64,000 nucleotides of DNA from Acanthaster planci (taxonomy: Eukaryota > Echinodermata > Asteroidea > Valvatida > Acanthasteridae). Within the stretch, counting starts at the first letter, position 1, and the number at the start of each line of letters is the position of its first letter. A program made the position numbers and the translations under genes. Location: contig NW_019091383.1 in the NCBI RefSeq assembly GCF_001949145.1, positions 1,086,149 to 1,150,148 of the forward strand. The letters are read 5' to 3'. The notes under the pieces are model-generated. The model saw nothing but the letters and a program-made list of their open reading frames with translations, did no database searches and had not been told where the DNA came from. Shown here in pieces: positions 48,601-60,000 of the stretch.

Positions 48601-50131
48601 ACGAGAAAATGTTTCGTTACTTCCAACTTGGAATTGACTCAACTTTCACAGCCTAGCAGCTTTCATCATCAAATCATTCAATCTCAACCACAAAAACACA
48701 CAGTGAAAGGGCGAGGAGTCATACAAGTCACCTCGCGGGAATTCTCTCCCAATGTTCCAACGGCGGCAGACATGAAACGCTTCCCGAAATTTATTGCCGG
48801 GAGAACTTCGCCGCCCTTGACCCGGGCTGCCCGCCGTCCCCTTTGAACGTTTAACGGCCGACAGGTGTCGGTGTTACGCGCTAAAAGTTTCCCCACGGAA
48901 CCCGGGGGAATGGCACAGCGCAGCTCGCATGCCAGCTCCGTAAATCACAATTTCCTGAGTGTTTTGCAAATTTGCTCTTGATGGGTCAAACGTTGTCAGC
49001 GATTTGTTCAGGTTTTTTTTCTGTTCACTTCATAGACAACCAGATGTAGCAATCAATAAACCGCGCGCAACGCCACTCGCAAAAAGTGCAAGCATAGAGC
49101 AAGGAAACACAGAATGCAAGTACATGTAGGCCCTACATAGTTACAAAAGTTGGAACCTTAAATGAATTAGATAATAACCAGGAAACAGATTCCCGATTGC
49201 AATGCATTACCGCGTTAGACATCCCCTTAAACTGCCCATTAATCAATAACATTTTACCCCTATCCACCAGTGTTTGACACACCAGATGTATTTATAATCG
49301 AATGAACCACGACGGAACATGACTAAATACGCTTGTTGTCAATATTTTTACTCAGCCAAAAATATTGACTGAAGCAGGATTTGAACTTGCTACCCTTAGG
49401 TTAATGTAGGTGGAAGGGTGCCAGAGTAGCATATGAATTATGAAATGCTTATTTCAATGAAATACATCTATAGAGAGACTCACTGGACTCTTTTTATGAC
49501 TTGACTTCGACTAGAAATTATGAACGAGTCTAGGGTAGTTGCCACAGACAATGGGCGGCCAAAAGAACCCAAAATTGATTTCACCAAAAATAAACGATTA
49601 CGGGCGAACATTTTCTTATCAAAATGTAAATAGTAAAACACAACGCAAACACACACAAACATTCATAAAAGCAATTATTGAAAATAAATAATCAACATGT
49701 GAAAACAATATGCCTCCAAAAGTTCCTAACATGACAACAGTAAATCAAAATACGAAATAATTGATAAAGAAAAAAAGAAAACGAACTGTCGAAACCAAAG
49801 GTCACCAACAGTTCACTGCAATTGATAATAACGAAGCTAAACGCAAATCATTAGAAAAATTCTTAAACAAATTTGATTTATTTTTTGTAAAATTAATTTT
49901 GGGCCATTTGGCCGCCTATAATAGACGGTCCCACAGAGTCTTGTGTAATTTCAAGCTACAGCCAAGTGATGCATACGTGACCTTACAATGACAGCACAGG
50001 CTGGAATCCCATGTATTCAGATGTCCGATGTCGAAGGACACGGCACATCCATCTACACGCCACAGGTTGAAACCCCACTGAAACCAGTTTTTGTGTTGAT
50101 ATTTTAATAACTGAGGATATAACGCTCAATA

Positions 50132-50137
50132 TTTATT
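50132..50137 (-). promoter_or_regulatory. Candidate polyadenylation signal of the LGR gene
   Basis: TTTATT on the plus strand (AATAAA on the gene strand), about 670 nt after the receptor stop codon. It would give a 3' UTR of ordinary length. Another lies near 49870. Confidence 0.3.
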
Positions 50138-50803
50138 CATTAATCGAAGTATATTTAAAGAACTCTAGCATCAAGGTTTTGAAGGGGAATTTTTATCTTT
50201 CAGAGAGAAAAAATTCATGCAATAACTGAATAATGTGTAAAATTGCTAAACACTGAGAAAAACTGTTAATTAGGGTATACTCCATTTGTCATTTACATTC
50301 TTGAGAAAAAAATAGTAGACAACTCTCATTCACTAAGAATATTGCACATTTGGAGGAAAGTACCTCTCAAAATGAGGTATCAAGTTAGTATGATGTTCCG
50401 ACTGCACATGCATATATCTAGATTTGCCAATTTTGCCTCTGGGAATGAACAAACTGCAAAATTAATTGTCCAGTAACCAATATGGAAATAGAAATGCCAT
50501 TCACATGAAAGTTAGGAAATAACCACTATTTCATCTTCTGAAATTTTGCACTCCATGCAGAACTTGGCATGTTCCATCAGCATCACCATGACGGGTGCAC
50601 TCTTACACCCACAGCATATTTTTTACATCCTGATACTGAAGTTATCCAATCTTCTCGTACCCGTGTGATCGTCAGACCAGGTCTAACCAACACCAGGGCT
50701 CTGCCAAGCAGGTTAATGCAGCCCTGGCTTATTGAAGGGTGAAGAAGTGTAGACGGGGCAAGACATCCCCTTGTGGTAACTTCTGCTGTTTCAGAGACAG
50801 CTT

Positions 50804-51043
50804 CTATCCCGTTTCAGGTCCAGGGTTGGACGGGGTGGAGGAGGATCGCTGCTCCTTCCCTCGGCTGTACCTGGATAGCTGGGCCTTGGGGGTGGCCGAC
50901 AATGAGCTGGAGCCTGTGTCGGTAGAGCTGGTGCGCTGGCAGCTTGTCCAGAAGGTGGGCAGAATGGTGGAGAGTGTGTACAGCCAAGGATTGAGGGAGG
51001 AGTTGATGGGGAGGATAAAGATGACAGCCCAGGCGTACATTGT
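50804..51043 (-). CDS. LGR last exon: TM7 and cytoplasmic tail
   Basis: 80 codons including the TAG stop, entered in phase 0 after a TTTAG acceptor. It begins TMYAWAVIFILPINSSLNPW (TM7 with the NPxxY-type motif as NPWLY). A tail of about 50 residues rich in Ser, Thr, Lys and Arg ends PGPETG. The Ser/Thr clusters are likely kinase/arrestin sites by analogy. Confidence 0.9.
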   Translation of the reverse strand, partial: TMYAWAVIFILPINSSLNPWLYTLSTILPTFWTSCQRTSSTDTGSSSLSATPKAQLSRYSRGKEQRSSSTPSNPGPETG

Positions 51044-54000
51044 CTAAATGGAGGACATCATTGCAAGAGTTGTTTAAGAGTTAGGAATAGATAGACAAGG
51101 GAAGCTTATTTGTTCTTATTCAACCAGGCTAAAATTGCATCGTTTACGAACTGTTCTCCCACGGGGCCCTGGGGGAGAGGACAATGAATACGTGTTCAGT
51201 TTTAGAGATCATGGAAGGAAAATCTCAGCTTACCTGCTCAATTTCTACAACACCAGACTGGGACAGGATCCCCATGATAATCACTGGTACCCAGCAGCAG
51301 AAATCGGTACCCACAATCAACCCCATCTTGATGGCCAGTCGGATCTCTTCGCTCTTGTCAGCTAGCCGGGCGGACTGCTTTGAGGAGGCCCTGGCTGAAA
51401 CAAAGATGCCGAGATAGCAGAGAAAGACAATGAGGAAACTCACGAGGTTGATGCCCAGGAAGAGGACGATGGGGAAGAGATAGGCAGGCTTATTGCCAGA
51501 GGCATCTACCTCTTCAACCCTCACATTACCCATGATGGAATTGGACATCTGGCTTTTGGTTGTGATGTTCGTGGGCTTTGTGGACAGTGGCAGCCCCAAG
51601 CAGACATTGGACAGCTCATAAAAATCGTCATTGGTGGCAGACAGGGCACTGGCCGTCACGCTCAGGGCCAGAGCTAAGAGCCACAACCCCAGCAGTACCT
51701 TGGCCATAGAGCGACTGGACATCCGGAAGTGGCTGAAGGGAAAGACAACTCCAAGGAAACGGTCAATGCTGATCAAGGTGACCAGGAATACCGAAGCTTC
51801 ACTGGACACCAGCCCTATGACCCCAGCAAACTTGCAGGTCAGGCTCGACCGCCATGAAGCCATCTGCATGTAGAAATCCTCCCCAAAGTGCAGATCTGCC
51901 GACGCAATGATCAACAGGTACAGGCCCATGAGGAGGTCCGAGGCTGCCAGGTTGAGGATCAAGAGAGTCTGAGATTTCTTTTTGTGGCCACGGAGTTCAT
52001 GCCCTCGCCACAGCAACACCACAAGGTTTCCAGTCATTGCAAAAACCACCTACACAAAGGGAAATCATATCAACCAGTCTTCAGGAATGGAAGCTGACAT
52101 TAAACAGACCAAAAAAATGTCAAATGGGAGAATGCGGGACGGGATTTCCACAGGGTTCAGATTAAATTTCTGAGTTAAACAAAAACAACATGGAACAAAC
52201 AAAAAACATCGCAGGTTACAGAGCTGCAGTGAAATTTCAAAGCTCAGATTCGAATCCTCTATTTTCAAATGGAAAGTGGAAACAAAACTAAAGGTTTTTA
52301 CTGACACTTCACAAAAGGGCTGTGGTTCCAGGACTGACAAGATTCTGTTTCCAAAAAATGCCCAATTAACTATAATTACTACCAGCTACTACACAACATA
52401 AAATTACAGTGTATCACTCTGAGAGCAAACATTACTAACAGAGTTGAAATGAGTCACTAACTTCGGTGACTCGAGTTGCGTCCAGTCACTTTAACATTGT
52501 AACTCGAGTCGAGTCATAAGGTCAAGAAGTCAAGTTGAGTCACCTTGTGTAGTCAAGTTGAGTCAAGATCTTAGCGCGAGGCAATTTAAGGCACAAATTT
52601 TTGAACAAACTACAATAAAAACACTACTACACCTAAGTCGTATGTTGGTATTTTTATTTCCATTTAGAGATACTGAAAATAAGTTAGGGTGACAGGTATC
52701 TAACCAACTAAAATTTGAGACTCGAGTCTTGTAAGTCTTATAAGCTTGTACTTGAGTTGAGTCTTCCTAAAAGATTTGAGTTGAGTCATTTAGTCTCAGA
52801 GACTTGAGTCCTTTACCTGTCGAGACTTGAGTTGAGTCATCAAAAGTTGTGACTCAAGTGAGACTCGAGTCAAGTCATTGAGTCAAGTCATTACAACTCT
52901 GATTACAAAAGGCAACAAATCATGCAGATGAAATGTAGTTAGTCTAATATAATATGCAAAGCAAAGCCATGAAACAAATCAATAAATACAATCCTTAAGT
53001 AAAACACCTGACCAAAAACATTTCAAGAAACAGCAAACAGTCAAAGTAGAATTTAGGAATAACTGAAACCTCTGAAAACTTGTCATCAACTGACCTGTAT
53101 CCAAATGAATGTTTTCATGACATCCTGTGTCAACAGGCGACGGCTGCAGGTAAAGTATGGGGGGCGTGGTTTAGCATTCACATCACAGAAAACAGCCGAG
53201 TTGAGAAGGCAGCACAAGGCATGGTTACCCGTCTTGCTGTAATATTTGAACAGCAACAAAATGAGTTCACAGTTTAATGCAAAGTCAGTTGGACAACAGA
53301 CACACAGTCATATTTCGTCTGTATCCTCTGTGTAAGACTTGCAGACGTAGACATGCAACTTGCTCTCATGAAATCCAAACGAAATCCCCCCTTCCCCAAA
53401 GTTTGGACTTGTTTATATTTTAACTCCTGAACCATTCAGTTGACAAATGTCTCATCCCCATTTCTTATCAATCTGTGAATTGACCTGTGAAATTCACAAT
53501 GTTCTGTTTATAAAAATTCCTGTGCTTTGTATGAATAACAAGATTTTCACAGTATTCTGGAAGTTTAGTGTAAACAAAAGATAATCATTCCGTTTCATAC
53601 TTGATTCTTTTTAGGAAATCTAAATTTGTGCAGATTTTCAGACAAAAATTCATTGGCAAATGAAGTAAAAGCACACACATACACAGTTCTGAGGTGGGGA
53701 AGGACATCAAACACCGTTACATCAATTCTCTGCAAAGGATTACCAGAAAGGTAGCTGCAATGGGGTAAGAAACAAAGACAAATTTCCATGGTTATTTGGC
53801 ATAATCAGATGAAAATGTAAGTTGATAAAAATGTTCCATTCTGAGACAGTGTTTCCCTACAATGCATGGGGTGTCCATTCTATGAGCAAAAACATCTGTG
53901 ATTTTGAAACTCTGTGTGTGATAACGTCAAAAAAAGTTAGACGTTTTATTCCTAAAATAATAAAAATAATGGCTCAAAATTAAAGTTTGAATCAAAGGCA

Positions 54001-57000
54001 TATATTCATTTTATATCTGTTGGTAGTCTCCTGTTCAGTTTATTGGACTCGGTCCTTACAAGGGAATATTGAGCTCTGAACACCACGGAGAGAGCTTTGA
54101 AAGAAATGTACTCAACGGCAAAGAATATTTACAGATGACGTAGGTTGGTCAGGCCATCAAAGATTCCTTCCTTCAACTCAGTGATCCGATTATTCCTCAG
54201 GTCCCTTGATATAAAAATGAAAGAAGGCCAGAAAGAGCTTTATACTTTTTCATTTATCCGATGTAAAATGCTACAGGTCCAGGAGAGAAAATATCCTGAG
54301 AAGGTGACTGAAGGGACTGTTTCATCAGTTCTAGAATGGAGAACACACCCTTGAGTTCAGAGGTCACATATGCTGTAGTCAAGCCCATCACAAGTCCCTG
54401 CAAGACTGATCCATTACAAGCCATTCAGTCTCAAGCCAACTCATGAGCTTTTCAATGGACAGTGACAGAGGTATTCCATGGTCTCTAGCTGCTTACCCTG
54501 TTTCTTATGACAGGTCTTATGAAGGGACTTACAGGTATGTATGTTGGACTCCACTATAACACTGCAGGTAAATCATACGCCAAAGTGCAGTTCAAACTCA
54601 TGAGTACTGAACTAAGGGACGCTGTCTATGACAGAGTTTATTTCAACACCTTTGATTTGACTTACGATTGACTGACTTGTGACTGATGAGCGAGGACCAC
54701 TCAGACTCATACAAGACAGAATTGAAACCACGTTGTCTGAAGATGAATGCTTATAGACAACGGCTTAACGTTGCTGCAGCGCCTTGAACCAGTCATGCCT
54801 CAATTCTGATAGGCCCAAAATATCGTGATACTCACAGAGTGCCAAGTGTGTCCAGCCCCACAAAGGTACCGAGTTCCACCTTTGCAATGTCATTGGAATC
54901 CAGGAGTCTGAAATAAAAGAGAGAAACAACTCTTTGATGACTGGTTAGGTTATTCACTGCCCTAAATGCAACACACTGGACCAAGTTAAGATTAATGATC
55001 AAGAAGACTGGAATCAGCTGACCCTAACACCTGATGGTGTATGTAAAATCCTATTGAAATGGGAGGATGGAGGACCTCTAGGGCTAATGTACAAATTCTA
55101 AACAGCAATGAGTGATTTTTATCTGCTCTGAAAGAGTAGCCTATCATTAGTAAAATTACAAGTATTTTGCAGAGTAGGAAAGGTCTTGCGGTAATATTAC
55201 TGGCTGATGAATTCCCACAAGGCAGTAAAATACAAATAGAACATTCCACCCTTGCAAGGAAAATGTCCTAGCATCCAGTAGAGAGCAAAACTGAGCAATA
55301 TAAATATGAATGCAATATTTCGATCATATACTCACAAATCATAGACTGACACCAACCCCTCAAAGGTTCCCTTCTTCAGCTCCATTAGGTTGTTACTTGA
55401 TAGGTATCTACAAGCGGATATGTCACACACAAAAATGAACTGACTGCTTACAGCAAATAGCAGTTTAGTATTTTAAAGAGGCTTTTGACAATTTCCACTT
55501 GAAAACCTGACAGTGACTGCCTGATGATTCAGGACGCCAAGCATTTTAATAACAGTGATTTGTTTTAATAGAAGTTCCAAAGTGATCAAGGAAATCCTAG
55601 GGACAATGGGGGCTTTTAAGTTAAAATCAGGCAAATGGCCGGATCTCACTTATGTCATATATTTTAAATGGTTAAAACTGAAAGCTAAAAAAAAAGGAAC
55701 TCACAGACTTGTCAGTTGGCCGAGATCTCTAAAATGGCCAGGCTGCAAAGATGTCAAGGAATTCCCCTGAAGTTCCCTGCAGATGTTGGATGGAAAGATG
55801 GAAACAGTTACAATTGATAAATTCGAGAACCTTACCTTCCTCGTATTTAAATCTCTTGTAGCTCAAAACTGTCTATTGCTTATTTAGAATCTTTTTAATC
55901 CCAAACACTTCACACACAGCTGTGCCCCGCAACCAAATTCACAGAGCTACCAAGTGCACATATCTGCAGGTTACCAGCTAAAATGCATGACTGTTACTGG
56001 TTCTTGGCACATTTTCTGCTTATCACGTAACTTTTCCACACAGTCAGTTGGGTCTAGATTGCACTCTGGGCATAAATTCAACTTTCTGAGTATATGCTTG
56101 ATAAGGACTTGAAGCATGGCACACAGCATTATTGAAATGTTTAGACTAAAGTTCTTCAGAATTGTAATTGGGGAAATCTCCCTGTGTATATATTTTTGAC
56201 TTGGAGACTTGGCTTTTGTACGGTGCTTACAATTTATCAAGCTGGAAGTGTCCCTTGAGGAGACGGGGGTCCAGACTGGAAAGTTGGTTTCCCGACAGGT
56301 ATCTGAGAAAGAAAGAGAAAAACACCAGACAGTGAGTTCATCGATGATGGTGGGAGGAGAGATGGGATCAATAAGAGGGGGGGTGAGTACCGCATTACGT
56401 CATCCAGTCTGGGATAGTTTCAGATACTCAAAGCAGAATATGAGAGCAAATAAGGTAAAACTGTTACTGCTTACACAGCCAAAAAGACCTGACTCATGAG
56501 CCTTGAAAACATGGAAACAAAGGTCAAATGTTCAATTAAACAGGAATGCATCCCGTGATAAGGTAAGAAAATCTACCAAAGCAGTGATTGAGATGAAGGA
56601 ACTCAACTGATCAACATCATGAGATTTAAACTCCAGTCATAAAGTCGGAACATAAGTCACTCAATAATGCCACTTAACCACCAACAATTTGTCTAATTTG
56701 ATTAGGCAACATTGAAGCACAGACCAGTCCACTCTCTGAGAAGGGAAACTTACAACTGGCCGAGTCTGGTCAGCCCTTGCAATGCATCATGGGGGAACTC
56801 TGACAGCTGGTTGTTCTTCAGATCACTGTCGGTTAAGGAGGTATTTATTGGATTGGAAAAATCGTCAATTATTAGTAACTTTAACATTTAAAAAAAAATT
56901 TGCTATTATGCTCACAAAATTAAAAATAAAACCACAAAGTTTTGAAGACAAGCCTTAAAACAATTTCATCATGCTTCATGTTTTTTCAAAACGCAACGTA

Positions 57001-60000
57001 TCAACATTAAATTGAGATGAATTTTCCAGGCACAACTCCTTTGCCACAAGGAATTTTTACTCAAAAGGCAGATACATATTTATTGGGATATGCACAGCTA
57101 CCTCCTTAGCAATGTGACAATTCTTCTGATGATGTTTTTCACTGAGACATTTAGTACCCGCTGTTTGTAATACGTACAGCACTCACATGCAAGTCAGATT
57201 GACAAGGTCTTGAAACAAAGTTGGTTGGATGAAACGGATGCTGTTGTTCCGGGCATATCTAATTTGCAGAAACAAAAAATCAGTTTAAATACAGGCATTT
57301 CACAATAGCGCACCCCCAAGAGTTTGCAACGCGTTGGCCAATCACAATGCGCGAAATCTGTCAACCCAGTGTGTCTTTGGAAAGGATCGGTATATTTCCC
57401 ACATTGTGACTGGCCAAAGCATTGCAAACATTTAGAGGTGCACTATTGTGAATCACCCGTAGTGCTCAATGATAACTATGTGAACCCCTTCACTTGACCA
57501 AAAAATTATCAAAACCATGCAGAAGCAGTATTTAGTGAGTAAAATTATCAGGCAACTATTCAATGGAAAAAATATTGGCACCATAGGTTTAAAAAAATAT
57601 CTTGAAGTTTTAAACTTGCTAAACCAAGCAAGAAACATTTTAAGACGAGACAAAAAAGATGATGACCTACATTCCTTCCAGGTGTGTAAAATTACTGAAA
57701 AAATTGTCTTCAAACTGAGCGAGGGCATTTCCTTCAACTGACCTGGAGAAAAAAATGGAAATAGCATTGAAACTTCCAACACAAACTGCATTTTATAATT
57801 TATCTCCAGAAAAGCAAAACATTTCAAAATAAACCTGTCTCAATAAATTTGTGGCTTCTTTCGGTATTTAAATAACCCTATCCAACCAACATGCTTAACA
57901 TTTTGCCTCTTTTTCATTAAAATGCTATTTGATGATTTTTGCACTTACATTTTTTTGAGCTTTACAAGTCCGTGGAGCGTTCCACCCGCCAGCTCTGCAA
58001 TGCCATTGGTCGAAATATCTCTAGACAGGAAATAAATTTACACACATCAAACATTTTCCGTATTATCTCAGAGTGTAAATTATACATTACACTTTTAAAA
58101 ATTCTGTATTAAGATGAATGCGATAGGCCTCGCCCAACAAGTACCAAATATGCTAAACACTTCAACAGGGTGAGAAATTGTTGCTTAGCCAAGTATGTTG
58201 AAAAGATCATGTGAGATTTCAGCTGCTGAAGTGGTAATTTATTGATAGCAAATTTCTTGGGCGATGGAATTTGCTTTTGGCTGTTCTGCATTTTCTCGTG
58301 TCAAATACTGCGGCTTTATACGCTTACTTACCTGAGCTACAACAAAATGGCTAAGAAATAAGTACACATGCATGTGTTAATGGTGCCTTGTGGGAAACCA
58401 AAACAATAGGAAGCACCCCACAAGGAGCATTCATTGTCATTGTGGGGTACTTAAATGGTACCCTACAAGAATTTTGGGATTTACTCAAAAAGGAGGAATT
58501 TCCATGATATACTTATCCATTGAAAATTGAAGTATTTTACGTAAAGGACATACGGTCTAAGTATCAATCCAGCAAAGATAGTCTGGTTCAAATGGGAGCG
58601 ATTTGGAAACTGCACATCACAACTGATTTGTAGTAGACACAAGAACAAAGGAAATACCCCAGAGCATGAATGTATAAAGGGATTGTGCTTAGCTTTGCAT
58701 CATGCTTGAGTATCTTTTTCCATTTCCACATCTGCACTAAAAAACACAACACCATTGAGCATAGCGTCACCACTGGCTTTTATGCCAAGCTTTCCTTCAC
58801 TGTCTGTTCATTGATCTCAAGTGCATGTAACCGTGAGCAGTAACACCAGATATTCACTGGCTTTCTTTCTCCGAGGATGCGATGCTGACTTTTGACAGCT
58901 ATTTGCTCGTTCTCTCGTGAGCAACACTGTTACTCACATTTCCTCCAGGGCCATGAGTTCTTGAAAGAGGCCGGGCGGGAATCGACTAAGTCTGTTAGAC
59001 ATCAGCCTCCTACAGCAAAAATGATGTGAGAAAAACACGGTGACTTCATTTCTTCTTTAAGCCATTTTGACCTCTCTAAACTTACAGGTTCTAAAAAGTA
59101 AAACAATGAAAAATAAAGATTAAAACTTAATCTGATTTGTGAAGAACGTGTCGATATTACAGCATCCATAGTAAAGCAAGGCTGCAAAGCTGAGAATTTG
59201 TTTAGGCCTGGCGGTGTTTAAGTAATCATCTAATGGCGTAGGACCAAGGAAGTGGATAACTCACTCAGCCAAATGCATTTCCTCTTTTGTGTGAATTTGC
59301 AGTCCTTTGTAATACTAATAGGAATAGAGAATAGTTCAAGAAAGCTGGCTAGCCAAGTAGCGTACCCTGGTAGGCCACATTTCGTTCTTGGCTGCCGTCA
59401 GTGATGCACTGTTAAGCTTCCATCTCTCTTCCCCACCGCCATTTTGGTATCAGGGATTACTCTCATTAAGCCAACGTTTTCACACTATTTATTCAGTTGC
59501 TTTTGTAAGTTGATGTACGGAGTCAGTTAACTTGTTGCAACAAAGTCAGAGCCGGATGGGAATTTCCCTGTGTTTTCCCCATGAAGGTTTTTGCGATTTT
59601 TGCCCTTCCTGTACGTAAAGTTATATTATAAAAATGCTATTTCATATATACATCAAGGAAACTGATTCTAAATATTTTCTACCATGCCTAAGGGCATTGT
59701 GCCCCCTGTAAATGATAAAATCTTCAACAAGTAGTGATTAATGTAAGTTGAAGTTCACCTGAAGTTGTTTGGAATAGTTGCAATTAGCATTAAATTGTCA
59801 AAAGGTATCAATTCATATTATTAATTTCTTGTGATCAGTAACGCAAGTACCTACAAAGATATTAAAAGATATTTAATTGTGACCATACCAAATTGATGGC
59901 TCTTATGGGTCAGTTGTAGGAAAAAAACTATTTCAGTACCCTCAACATCGGTTTGGTTTGTTCACTCTGTGCCAATAATATTACAAGCTGTCTACCATTG

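Larger units (their letters stand above)
45391..50803. other. Region between RDH 5' end and receptor 3' end
   Basis: It contains the RDH promoter (proximal few hundred bases) and the receptor 3' UTR (lower end). I find no third gene. Open frames at 47669-47982 on both strands overlap each other and look like chance frames. A TTCAAATCC box at about 49370 resembles a tRNA T-arm on the minus strand, without a convincing cloverleaf. Confidence 0.45.

Noticed and set aside
49340-49460. Minus-strand TTCAAATCC box suggesting a tRNA or tRNA-derived SINE
   Set aside because: I could not form an acceptor stem, D-arm or anticodon arm around it, and no A box at the right distance was convincing.
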